Origin: Clytia hemisphaerica
Taxonomy: Eukaryota > Cnidaria > Hydrozoa > Leptothecata > Clytiidae
DNA: 64,000 bases
Reading direction: 5' to 3'
NCBI GenBank assembly: GCA_902728285.1
Contig: CACVBU010000354.1
Location: 62,001-126,000, forward strand
The position numbers and the translations under genes were made by a program. Shown piece by piece: positions 36,301-47,225 of this stretch. Every line of letters starts with the position of its first letter. Positions within the stretch are counted from its first letter, which is position 1. Under the pieces are notes generated by a model. That model was not told the origin of the DNA. It saw only the letters and a list, made by a program, of their open reading frames with translations, and made no database searches.

Positions 36301-39300
36301 CCCCCATGTACGCAGAGACGTCATTCAAACAATGGGCTTTTCCAGAAAAAAACCGTATACCCCCTGTTGAGGAGGTCCATTTCCGTTCCAAGGAGGTAAG
36401 GTTTGATAAGTGGGAGATACAAAAATCGGTCAAAAATAACTGGAATTCCATGGGGGTAGCTTTTTAAATCCTACTAAAATTCAGAATTCCAGAGGGGGGT
36501 TTAAACCTGAAATTGCCTGGAATTCCAGGGGGTTACAGCCTTTCCAGCCACAGAGGGATGGACCTCCTCAACAGGGGGTATACGGTTTTTTTCTGGAAAA
36601 GCCCAATAGACGTACGCTTTCACTAACCCCCCGTTTTCCCCGTCATTGCGTACGTAAATGGATGGCCCCTATGTATGTAAGATTCAATAAAGCCACTTAT
36701 TTCTTACTTAAGTTGCGCGGTCCACGTGATTTTTAAAAGTTTTACAAAAGTTGTATTGTAAGTAACATTCACGACCAGAAATGACGAGAAATGTAAAACC
36801 GGAACACAAAAAAAATGCTAGGTTCAGACTGTCATTCGAAATACAGTGCAAATTGGGCCATTCCATTTTATATCCATACAGGGGGTGGACGAACATTTCC
36901 AAAGGTAATCCGAGAAAAATTTCTAAGGGGTCTTTTTTCATTTTTCCAAGGGGTAAAAAGTAATTCTAAAATTTCCACGGGGTAAAAGACTGATTTCAGT
37001 TCATCCACCCTCACTAAAAGGTATGAAAATAATCTTTCGAAGGGTACTTTTTCAAATTTCGTCATTTTCCATGGAGGTATCGACACATTCTCAATAATCT
37101 TTTTTGACTTGAAAAGTTTTGACCCCCCCCCCTATATGTTTTTTTAATGGAACAACCCATTTTAAGGCATTTCTCGAAAACAGACAATGTCCTGTAATAT
37201 TGTTTATCTTAAAAACTCTTTCGAAAGGGCACAGTAAAAGTTTTACAAACCTTCTGCGTATTTGAATATTTTTGATAAATTTAATGCAGATGCTTTTAAT
37301 GTGACTAGAACAGCTTTGAATGCTTTGGGGTCTGGGTTCCGAGTTTGTAGTTCTTTACATAGACAACCTGAAAAAGTAAGAGTATTTGTTAAAATCAAAA
37401 CGTTAGTTGCGGGTAATGAAACTTTAAAGGAAGCCATGAACCTGATCGGAGGGGGAGGGTGAAATATCAGATAATATTTTTTAATGAACAGAAAATTATC
37501 ACGGTATGGCTAAATATATATGACACCAAAGGCAGGCTAGTGAACTGTGTCACCTTGGTGACTTTTCAAAATAAACTCTAGTATATTCCATTGAAACTGT
37601 AGCAGAAAAGTAGTTGACTAAAATTAAGCAAACGAAATATCGAAAGTATCATACCCAAAAAAAATCAAAATACTCACTTAGCGTATCAGTTATATCGTAT
37701 CTAACATCTTCTTCGCTTCCAAAATCGAATTCGATTTCTTCGAGTATCGATCGGAGTTTATCGAGATCTTTCGAGTATTTATCGAAGCATTTCTTTAAGT
37801 ATGATATACTGTCATCGAGCTATGGGATGGAAATACGATTCTTAAAGTTATGAGCTTTCCAAATAGTAAAAACAATTTAAGAATTTAAACATTATTTGAA
37901 ACATTATAAATTAAAATGGATCTACATAGGGGTCTCAGCGGATTCGGCAAAGATCAGTAAAGGTTGGCCGGGATGCAGACCAAGCGGAGAAGATTTGCTG
38001 GTTGCAGCTACTAAAGTTATGTTTGTTTATCTTCTTCACAACCTTCTGAGACAGATAATTTTTTTCACTTGGGTTTGCGTATATATTTACAACAACAAAA
38101 AAATTATAGCTTAAAATTTTAGTTAGACCAAACTGAGACTTTAAGACTTTAGGATGCCGTTCAGTTTTTTTCGAGTCATCCGGAGTTAAATTGGACAGAT
38201 CTAAAGGATCAAACAAATAAGTACAATACATACTTCTTCGAGGTTCACTGGGTAGATGTGAGGTTTGAGGCTGGTCTTGCGGTTTTTATCATCGTAACTT
38301 GTTACGGAAGCCGAATGGTCTTTGTGTGGTGGCTCCATTGGGTGACTGTAATGGAGAAACAAAGGAAGTAATTTTCATGGGATAAAATTTCACGGGGATT
38401 TCGCAGATTCCACGGATTTAGTTGCCTTTTTAAATGGGCCCGGGGAGAAGTACTCGGGTAAAAGGGGGTACGGGGAGGTGCCGCTGCAAATTTTAGTCCC
38501 ATTCAGGGTCCAATTTTCGCAAATTTTTGCAACATTTTTTGAAAAAAAGTCCCACGTAGAGTCCATTTTTCGGACCTCAGCGGAACATCCCCGTCGGGCG
38601 GCAAAGATAGTACCCCCCTTTGCGATTTCGAGTTATTGAGACTAAAATATTTCACAACTCACTAATCAGGATTTCCTTCGTACGGCGCTTCTTCATCTTC
38701 ATCGTCTTCTAAATGTAAAGTTGGCGCATCATTGTTGGTGGGCGGACCTCCGCCATTCTGTAGGGCGCTCGGGTGCACGCGCACATTTTGTATAAACTGT
38801 GAGATCATTGCACCAAAAGGCGTGCTCATCACATCTTGTGGGAGGTCTGTGATGTGTGATGGGATTTTCTTTCCCGTTAAGAATTGCGAAACTTCGTTCG
38901 AGAAAGTGTTACAATTGTGAAGGAATAAATCGTAGCGCTCAGGTCTAGAAAGAAAAATATATATCCGTGTTAACACGTTTTTTGTGAGAACAAACTATTA
39001 TGAGAACAATATAAATATTAAGAACAAGAACAAGAACATTTTAAACTAAAGGACTCTAAATCAGCTGAAAACTCACAAAACACTGACATTAAGAACATTT
39101 CTAAGCTTAAAACTTAGGTTCAGAACAACCGAAGACTTTTGGATGTTCTAATTTGAAAAACGCATCAACACAGAGACAACTAACATCAAAAGAAAGTAAA
39201 ATGAAGAACTGCAAGAAATTCATCTTTTTAAATTGTCATTTAATAACTTGTGGAATCCGCTCTTGAGATTGGAAGATTCTCTTTGAACGAAACAGATGCA

Positions 39301-41311
39301 TGATTTACAATGGTTTATAAAGTGTCGACTCTCACTAAGTCATTCGAACTTTTATTATTCGCACTAATTCTAAGTCCCTGTCAGGAGGAGACTGTCTTGA
39401 AATACTCTCTACTAATACTCTCTAATTCGAATCTCTTTGTCATTCGAACAAATTTGAAGAATTTGAATTAACGACTGAATTATAGTCAACTGTGTCTAAA
39501 AAACAAACAACCAAAATCCTTGGAGTCTTGCATACCTGAAAGCTTCTCTCGATAATCCAGCTAAGTATTCATGGAAGATTCTTTTGGTGACAGACGTCTC
39601 ACCAAGACAAACTGTTTCGTCTGGTTGACCAAGTATAGTACCACACTTGTGAAATAGAAAAGAAAAAATTTAAAGTTAAACTAAACTGTTTAAAATTTAG
39701 AACAATGCAAAACCTCTATGATACTGAGAGGCTTTGAAAAATAACTGTCTAGGAGAATGAGAAAGTTTGTCAAACATTGCAAAAAACGTAGGGTTGATTC
39801 TTGGCATTTTAAAGGGGTGATGTCTGACTTCTCTCATCACATTCATTCCGTATGTGTTGCAGATTAAGAAGCTTGTCGAGTACAGACAATCTTGTGTTGT
39901 TAAAATCTTTTGTAAAATTTTAATATAAAACGACCATTAATTAAAAATAATTGTTGTTCTTTTAAAAATTTTAAGAATCATATAAGAATATTTGGGCTTG
40001 AAATCAAAAACTTTAAAAAATCATTAGGCTCATTTCGAATTATGCCTTATAAAAACTGCGTAATTCACATGTGTATTTTATAAAAAAATTTCGTATTTTA
40101 AATAATGTATTTCATAATAAACTGTGTATCTCCACATGCGTATTTCATAAGTTTCCCTCGAAGTTCAAGGTAGGGAATTTTTCAATATTGTTAACTTACC
40201 GGCGCACAATTAGTGATCCCATCAGAACCGAAGTAATATTCTTTACCGAAACATACAATTGCCGTGTGCCTATGTGAGAAGGAGATAAATTCAGATAAGT
40301 AGTTAACGGAGACACTGACGTTTATAAACCCTGGGCCAAGCTATAACCACCATCTATGGTCGGGGTTTCTTGAAAGTGGTACCCTAATGGTAGCACTACT
40401 CGACGTGGGTCAATCTATAATTCAATATGAGTAGTGGTACCATTAGAATACAACTTTAAAAAACTTATTTGCTTAGTCGAGACTGAAAATGTTTCGTGGT
40501 ATATGAATGTCAGTGCTCGGAATCATCCCATTATCTAATTGAAACAAAGTTTTCGGGGGTAAAAGGGTTGGAGAATATCGAGTATGTTTACACTGGACAA
40601 CAACAACTAGCGACTACTAATCATCGCAAGGTCAACTAATAAATAAACTTTTTCTGCCCAGGAATAAAAACGGTATCACATTTCAGTCAGCCACTCAATG
40701 AAACAGAACTTTTAGGGTTTTACTGTAGTTAGTTTTATACACGACAAAGTCCGTACCATATTCCATCAATTTGTTTTCCTATAAGAGAAGAAAAGACCAG
40801 TGTAAATATATGTTACTACAATAAAATGACTAAACTCCCTTCATATCTTGACAGTAAACTATTCAATAGTCTTGTTTTTTATATTTTTTCCCATTAACGG
40901 CTTACGGTCTGATCTATCTAGATCGTCTGCATTCGAACCTGAGGCTGAAGTCCGCTCCAGACTATATAAAAATATGGTTGAGACTTGTAAAGGTTCTTTA
41001 CATGTTTTACTTACAGTTGACGCTCTCTAATTCGATATTCCATGCCCTATTTAATTCGATGTTCTTTGAACTATTCCATAACATATATTATTCGATAATA
41101 TCGAATGTCACCGTCAACAACAAACGCTCATAAACGACGCTCTACCATTCGATACGCTCCCTTATTCGATACTAATCAAATTCCTCTTGAAAATCGAATT
41201 TGGAGATCTCCAACTGTATGTCAATATAAGGAGCCTACCTATAAGTGGTAAGGAGAGCTGTCTGGCCATCCCTTTGGAGATATCGTAAATATATAAATTA
41301 ACTTTCTTCAT
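33395..41311 (-). CDS. DeSI-1/PPPDE isopeptidase fused to a PUL-like domain, 13 exons, 457 aa
   Basis: Exons, 5' to 3': 41311-41239, 40778-40757, 40269-40200, 39645-39536, 38944-38663, 38345-38234, 37819-37678, 37367-37251, 36174-36095, 35575-35411, 34804-34726, 34437-34388, 33466-33395. All have GT/AG borders and agree in phase, and they give one frame of 458 codons ending in TGA. Residues 1-150 match DESI1 desumoylating isopeptidases: NLYIYDISKGMARQLS, catalytic His33 in IWHTAIV, catalytic Cys103 in FLHNCNTFSNEV, then GKKIPSHITDLP. A linker of about 75 residues is acidic then basic. Residues 225-457 are helical, with ARM-like leucine-rich text (LLAIDSMLRILVNLT) resembling a PUL domain, the module that binds Cdc48/p97 in PLAP/Ufd3. 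Vertebrate DESI1 stops near 168 residues. The final codons of exon 5 read GAT TAG if unspliced, so intron retention would give a short DESI1-like form. PUL assignment is tentative; the PPPDE part is secure. Confidence 0.88.
33501..33655. mobile_element. pogo/Tigger-like MITE in the last intron
   Basis: Ends CAGTTGATTCTC...GAGAATCCATTG with AACTCGAA blocks inside, and TA on both sides. 155 bases. Confidence 0.75.
34005..34340. mobile_element. G-rich MITE in the last intron
   Basis: Left GGGGGGGTCTATGTACAA...CGGCATGTATCA is matched in reverse complement by GGGGGGGTCCATGTACAA...CGGCATGTATCA at the right. Outer AAAAGG-like ends are approximate. Confidence 0.65.
35848..36074. repeat. G-run-rich intronic stretch
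   Basis: Several runs of five to ten G or C, some next to TCCTA at both outer sides. It may be another G-rich element, but no clean inverted ends are defined. Confidence 0.35.
36334..36604. mobile_element. 271 bp MITE with about 46 bp perfect inverted repeats
   Basis: Ends begin GGGCTTTTCCAGAAAAAAAC and continue through a CCCCCTGTTGAGGAGGTCCAT block in both orientations without mismatch. AAT flanks both sides (36331-36333, 36605-36607). It lies in intron 8 of the DeSI-PUL gene. Confidence 0.85.
36855..37158. mobile_element. 304 bp MITE with G-run ends
   Basis: Left GGGCCATTCCATTTTATATCC and right, in reverse complement, GGGTTGTTCCATTAAAAAAAC then ATATAGGGGG. ATT flanks both sides. It is adjacent to the 36.3 kb MITE in the same intron. 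Confidence 0.65.
38971..39166. mobile_element. MITE-A copy in intron 4
   Basis: Starts AACACGTTTTTTGTGAGAACA, has repeated AAGAACA motifs and ends GGATGTTCTAATTTGAAAAACG. Confidence 0.7.
41014..41216. mobile_element. pogo/Tigger-like MITE in intron 1
   Basis: CAGTTGACGCTCTC...GAGATCTCCAACTG with TA on both sides. The interior has several ATTCGATA blocks. Confidence 0.7.
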
Positions 41312-41790
41312 CTTTATATTTCTGTTTGATATTTTTGTTGTTCAATTTGACTTCGTTTTTGTTTTGATTCCTGGAAACGAAGAAAGAGAATTCAGAGGGT
41401 GATGATTTAGTCAGTTGTACTCAACATTTAAAGCTAGAAGATCAAAAGCACACTCAAACAAACGTTACAGTATGTCAAAGTCAAAAAAACGTTGCCAGGA
41501 GACGTCCAAAGTTGGGCAGGTTGAGTTCTTTTGGAGACGTATAGCACTTTATTAGTCAACTCAGTTACTTTTTATTGTTTTCGAACCTTTATAAATGGTA
41601 GAGAAGACTAAAAATATTGAAATGTCAAAATAATTCACGCTTAGAGAAAAAAAACCGTGAGAAAAAGAAACTGCTTAGCTGAGTAAAGCGCTACCGCCAA
41701 ATATATTTTAAAGATAGAAATTGTAACCTTAAATTTCTCATTTTCATAAAACGCCCATCAGGTCATGGCTCCAACAGTAAACTCCTGATA

Positions 41791-41935
41791 TTCCGATGGC
41801 GGATTGGCGCACACTAAAGCTGTAAAGGTGCGGGCCAATTTCCCATCGGAGAGAAATGATCGTCGGCCTTTAATGTGCCACATCCTCAGTCGGGTCAGAC
41901 AACCCTGACACGTTTTAAGGGTTGGGGTTTAGGCT
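41791..41935. repeat. repeat with a strong hairpin, related to 5758-5850
   Basis: CCGATGG...ATTGGC-GCAC, a loop, then GTGC-GG-GCCAAT...CCATCGG, forming a three-part stem over about 57 bases. The 5.8 kb copy keeps the sequence but not all pairings. Confidence 0.5.
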
Positions 41936-42471
41936 TCCCGTTGGAAAATTCTTGACAAAGTCGGACAAAATTCCGTTCTAGACCTTCCAAATGTTGAAAA
42001 TCCCTCCGATCTTCAAACAAAAAGTTACACATAACGTTATGTCAAAATCAAAATTTATTTTCTACAAACATCAAAACAAACTACAGGCTGTTTCACGTTT
42101 ACACGATCGTCGGGTAAATGGATCATACATAATGTTATGTAAAAAGAGAAACACAGTCAAAAGTAATGAAGGTAGTTAACCTTATACCCCTCTCGCTAAA
42201 AATTTAAGACACTACTGAAAAACTTCTAAAGCTAAATACCATCAAACAAAAGCGTTGAGCAAAACTTAATCTTCCAAACAAAACTACGCTCTATATCATA
42301 ATATAAGACAAGAGAGACACAGCACAAACGCAATACCAAAAATTGAATTATCAAATTTTGAGTCCCCTAAAGATACTTATGATAAACAACCAAAAGCGTT
42401 ACTTAAACAAAACATTAAACAAAACCAAAAAACCACAAAATGATCAAGCACTAAGGTAACGCATGACATTA

Positions 42472-42718
42472 CACGTTTTTTATAAGAGCAAACTATATAA
42501 GAACATATGGCTTCGATGGCAAAAATCTTAAGAACAAGTTAAGAACATCTTAAGGCTTTGCAGACTCTAAAAGAGCCAATTTGTTAGGAAAATAGACCAA
42601 AATACTCACAAAATGGTGAAATTTGAAAACATGTTAACAACATTTTTAGGCTTTAAAACTCAAAAAAGATAATAACAAGGGCTTCAGAAATTTTGGATGT
42701 TCTTATAAAAAAAACGTG
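42472..42718. mobile_element. MITE-A reference copy, 247 bp
   Basis: The best intact copy. Ends CACGTTTTTTATAAGAGCA...TGTTCTTATAAAAAAAACGTG, with TA duplicated at 42470-42471 and 42719-42720. The interior holds about eight AAGAACA or TGTTCTTA-type motifs and the core CTCACAAAATGGTGAAATT. No coding content. Confidence 0.9.
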
Positions 42719-42803
42719 TATACTTTATCGACGACTTCGAGAGAAACTTTGGAAATCATTGACAAGGACTTGAGTCAAATGTCAAAATCTTTCGCAAGGT
42801 ATA

Positions 42804-42910
42804 CAGTGGAAGTTCTTCATCTCTAACCTTTTTATATCTTGAATACCTCCTTAACTCGAACAAATTTCTCGTATTTCTCGTGCGTGTTCGAAGTCAAGGA
42901 GACCCCACTG
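42804..42910. mobile_element. 107 bp pogo-like MITE
   Basis: CAGTGGAAGTTCTTC...GGAGACCCCACTG with TA on both sides and TTAACTCGAAC inside. Confidence 0.7.
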
Positions 42911-42919
42911 TATTTCATT

Positions 42920-44281
42920 ATGAGAGTAAAAATATTGACATTGCAATTAGTCCGTAGAGAGAGCAAACAAATTTGGCAATTTCGAAAGTCTCAATCAAGA
43001 ATAGTTTAGGATGTAATGACTTCCTCAAAAACCATGTGTTGGTAATCTTTTGCATACGTTGAGGAGTTCCTCTCAAATTATTACCAACCACTCCAGAGAA
43101 AATGTATGTTACACCACACACAGTTTTAGCTTGGTACTTACTACCAGTAAGAGGATTTTAAGAAGACCCGTGCATTATTCAAGTTTGGAGGTGGTTCAAT
43201 CAGTAGTCGACGTTTTATTGAAGTAGCCCTAAATTTTAAAACTCCGATCAAAACCTATTGTCTATAAATGTCTATTATAAAAAATAAGGCAGGATTTGGT
43301 ACGGCTAAGCTTAAGACATATCAAATATCAAGAACAAAAAAAAGGAAAGCGAACCAACTATTTTCCCATAAATAGACTACTTTCTCATCAAACAGTTTTC
43401 TTTTGAAAGAGGCCCATTGACTGCCCACGAGTGTTCGAGATATACACTGTCATACAAATGACAGTTTGTGTAATGATTAATGATCAAAGTTCCTTTTAAA
43501 GGGATCCTTGCACATGTCAATTCCATTGATCGATATTTGACATATTTGACCCTCCAAGGCATGAGCCCGAAATAAAATTTCGCGTCAGTTCAACGATTTA
43601 ATGAAAATTTTATGCAATTTTTGCCTGAAAATCTTTCAAATATTTTTCAAATATTTTGTGTAAGTGATCAAAAATGACATGTGTAAGGAGCCCTAAGAAA
43701 TCTCAATTCATTCATTGCATTAGAATAGCAAAAAGTGAAGTTCAACTTTTTCATTTACTCAATGCTGAACATTAAAAATAAATCAACGATTCCATCTAGA
43801 CCCTCCTGCAAGATTTCAAAAAAATTTCGGCCTCGTCAATGACAGTTATACTGTTTCTTCAAGTGAATTTGGAAGAAAATCATCTACAAATACGAGCAAC
43901 TACAGGCAAGTAGGTCATGGAGTCAGATTAAACAAAAATGACGGTGTTATAATGAATTGATAATATTTATTATAACATTTAAAATCTGAAATCGTCACTA
44001 AAGCTATTAAAACATTCCATAGGTCGATAAAAACGTGATTTTCAAAACTCTCGTACAAGGGGTCATAAAGGTTATATTTTGAAAGCCTGGTACATGTTTC
44101 AAAGTTCCTAAGAGAGATTCATCGAGCAACAAGATAAAAACGTGATTTACATACAGCACAACAAGAAAGAAAACAAGCAATATGCTGAATGGACCTACCT
44201 GATGATGAAACTTAGATAGCAATAAGGAGAAAAACAATCATTAAGAAAATATAGCAGTTAGCGAAAATGCATTAAATTTCA
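42920..44281. other. intergenic, no gene supported
   Basis: A 67-codon minus-strand frame at 42918-43121 has protein-like text, but I cannot place splice sites or a family. Otherwise AT-rich. Confidence 0.35.
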
Positions 44282-45770
44282 TCATTGATATTTGATGGGG
44301 GGAGGGGTTTAGGGAAAAAAGAAATAGAAAGTTCCGGTTGCAAATTTGCAAAAGTTTTGTTGACAATTGAATCATGCTTGATGGTGTCATTGTTATCAAT
44401 AATTTTTTTAAGTGAAAAAACAAAGAAATATATGGAAAAAGCCCAATTCAAATCTGCGAAAACGGCGATTTCCGGCACACTTCCGGAATTTTCAGCCGGA
44501 AAACATGATTCTCAAAAATCCGAATCGGCCACACTTAGGACACATCTTCATGCAAAAATCGGGAAAAACGATTAATGAAATCTCGAGAAAATGGCAACAA
44601 ACCAGTTTTGACGGCATATTATCGGCATTTTTGGCCGAAATTTTTTTCCTTCAAAAATCAGGCTCCGTCACATTTTAGGTATTGCCGTTTTTCATCAGTC
44701 TGCAAAATTTCATGAAAAAATATAAAGTACAGCTCGAGAAATTCAAGAAAAATCGTTTTTCCGGCGATATTCGGCTGTTCCGGCGATTTTTAGAAAGTCC
44801 GGCATCAAAAATCAATTTTATTGACAATTGAACCATGCTTGATGGTTGGCATTGTTATCAATAATAACTTTGCGTGCAAAAACAAAGAAATAATAGGAAA
44901 AAGTCCAATGAAAATCTGCAAAAACGGCGATTTCCGGTATATTTCTGGCATTTTCGGCAAGAATAGAATTTTTCTCAAAAATCGAACTCAGCCATGTTTT
45001 GGGCATTGCTATTACGCATCTATGTGCAAAAAATCAGAAAAAACTAATGATGAAATCTCGAGAAATTGCCAAAAAAACGGTTTTTCCGGCATATTTCCGG
45101 CATTTTCGGCCAGAAAAAATGTTTTTCGAAAATCGGGCTCCGTCACATTTTAGGTATTGTCATTTTGCATCAATGTGCAAAATTTCATAAAAAAATATAA
45201 AGTACAGCTCGAGAAATTCAAAAAATACTGTATTTCCGGCGAAAATAGGCTGTTTCCGGCGATTTTTAAATAGTTCCGGCTTCAAAAATCAATTTTATTG
45301 AAAAATTAAAACATGCTTGATGGTGGGCATTGCTATTAATAATGTTTTTGAATGAAAAAAAACAATCAATTATAAGGAAAAAAAAGCCAATGAAAATCTG
45401 CAAAAACGGCGATTTCCGGCATTTTTCCGGCATTTTAAGCCGGAAAAAATTTTTTCTCAAAAATCGGACTCGGCCATATTTTGGGCATTGTTAATACGCA
45501 TCTTTGAGCAAAAAATCAGAAAAAACTAATGATAAAATCTCGAGAAAATGCCAAAAAACCAGTTTTTCCGGCATATTTCCGGCATTTTCGGCCGGAGAAA
45601 ATTTTTTTCCCAAAATCGGGCTCCGTCACATTTTGGGCATTGCCATTTTGCATCATTGTGCCAAAAATCAGAAAAAACTAATGAGCCAATCCTGAGAAAA
45701 GCTGGTAACAGACGGACGAACGGACGAACGAACGGACGAACGAACGGACAGACGGACATCGGTTAATTTA
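44282..45770. repeat. tandem repeat of about 470 bp units (three copies)
   Basis: Units begin near 44360, 44821 and 45298 with TTGACAATTGAACCATGCTTGATGG-like sequence and repeat blocks such as AAAACGGCGATTTCCGGC and TTTTCGGCCGGAA. The lengths are about 461 and 477 bases. The copies are diverged, and the last one runs into an octamer microsatellite. Confidence 0.8.
45711..45760. repeat. GGAC/GAAC microsatellite
   Basis: Imperfect tandem array built from GGACGAAC at the end of the last 470 bp unit. Confidence 0.85.
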
Positions 45771-45772
45771 TA

Positions 45773-45799
45773 GGACCTCTACCCCACCGGGGTAGGTCC
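45773..45799. other. short hairpin GGAC..CTACCCC / GGGGTAG..GTCC
   Basis: An 11-pair stem with a three-base ACC loop and a two-base bulge, followed by an A tract. It could be the 3' terminal structure of the preceding repeat element. Confidence 0.5.
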
Positions 45800-46544
45800 A
45801 AAAAACAGTTACACCCCTGTACATCTTATGGCTATTTCCCAGTTGGGTTGATATCTCAGGGTATCCATTCCATTGAGGGAAATTATTTTGCCAACTTTTC
45901 TTATCAGAGAGAGCTTTACAGTGTCTTTGACAAGGGTGTGCAAAATGAAATCTAGTTTTTAGCTGAAATGTCTGAATGGAAGACAGATCGGTTTTCTACT
46001 CAAAGACATCTTTCCAACGTAGATCCAAGAAAACTAGTTGTGTATCCAGGGCTCTAAGATCCGTGACTTGAAAGCCCGAAGAAATCTCGACATTTACCAA
46101 GACTAGAAATGAAGGATTGAATCTAGTGCTTCCAATAGAGTCGAAACTCATACCAGATAATTCAAAAGGCTTTCAACCAACCAACAATTCTCGTCAACAT
46201 CACTTTAAAGTGGATTTAACACACGCCAAACATTTCAACCATCTAGTCAAGTCAAAATAGTCATAAATAAAACAAGTTTCTCCACATTATAGCCAGTTTT
46301 TCACAAACATATTAAAGACAGTTTTCAATAACAATCTCTTGCCGTGCAAAAAAATCATCATCATATTATAACACACATTATAAAAATGAAAATAAATATT
46401 GAAAGATATAGCTGAGAATTTTGATGAGTCAGCACATATTGAAACGCTTAACAGACAGAGATTGAACACATTTAAAGAGATTCTTTTGATCTAGAACCAT
46501 CTGTAAGTAATTAAAATTTTCGATGATTCAACGTGCATTGACAT

Positions 46545-46760
46545 AACACGTCTTTTTTTATAAGAACGTCAAAAGCATTTCGGGTGTTCTTAAAATATTC
46601 TTATATCTAGCATTAAATATAGGTGTAGTTTTCCAAGAAAATGCATTTTCTAGAGCTCACAAAGCCTTAGAATGTACAATACTCTTAGTAAGTTCTTAAA
46701 TTTTTGGTCGAAGCCTTACATAATATGTTTTTACATATGTTGTCCATTATAAGAACGTGT
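46545..46760. mobile_element. MITE-A copy (reverse)
   Basis: AACACGTCTTTTTTTATAAGAACG at the left and CATTATAAGAACGTGTAA at the right, with mirrored internal motifs. Confidence 0.65.
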
Positions 46761-46782
46761 AAGACAGCTCTCTAAATATTAT

Positions 46783-46937
46783 ACATGTTTTTTCTTTTAT
46801 AAGCATAACGTTTATAAGCATATGCAAGCTCAGTTTTTGCTACCTAAACAATGGATCTATTGCTTGAGAACAATGGAGTACTAAGCATAATGCGAGCCTG
46901 ATATGGGGATAGACACTTGCTTATAAAAAAACATGTA
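46783..46937. mobile_element. MITE-A-like fragment
   Basis: TACATGTTTTTTCTTTTATAAGCA at the left and TTGCTTATAAAAAAACATGTA at the right; the interior is diverged. Confidence 0.5.
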
Positions 46938-47078
46938 GTTCAAAACAATTGCTGCATGTACTGTTGTGTCAAACCTTCTCTGTCTCAGGGAAACTTTCGA
47001 CTGACATTTCTTTAGAAGCTTAAATTGTTTCTTTCAGGTATACTGGCTGAAAAAGTAGACTGTTTGTTTCCCGGGGTA

Positions 47079-47185
47079 CAAAAATTTTATATAAGAACAA
47101 ATATAGAACAAAGCTTCGAGATAAAAAGTTTAAGGATATTTTAAGGCTTTGCAGGCTTAGGAAGGTCGACCAAAATCTCTAAGAA
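47079..47185. mobile_element. MITE-A fragment
   Basis: TATATAAGAACAAATATAGAAC, CTTCGAG and TTTTAAGGCTTTGCAGGC, truncated on the right. Confidence 0.6.
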
Positions 47186-47225
47186 GCTCCCGTTGTTGTA
47201 CATAGTATGTTGTTTCCTAATATAG

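Noticed and set aside
36708..37086. Minus-strand frames of 72-77 codons
   Set aside because: They lie within a MITE in an intron of the DeSI-PUL gene.
42918..43121. 67-codon minus-strand frame with protein-like text
   Set aside because: No supporting splice sites and no recognised family. It could be an exon, but I cannot support it.
44195..44215. Hammerhead-like CTGATGATGAAAC
   Set aside because: There is no room for stem II between CTGATGA and GAAAC, and no flanking stems.
44241..45766. Overlapping open frames on both strands
   Set aside because: They repeat with the 470 bp tandem unit and look like by-products of the repeat composition.
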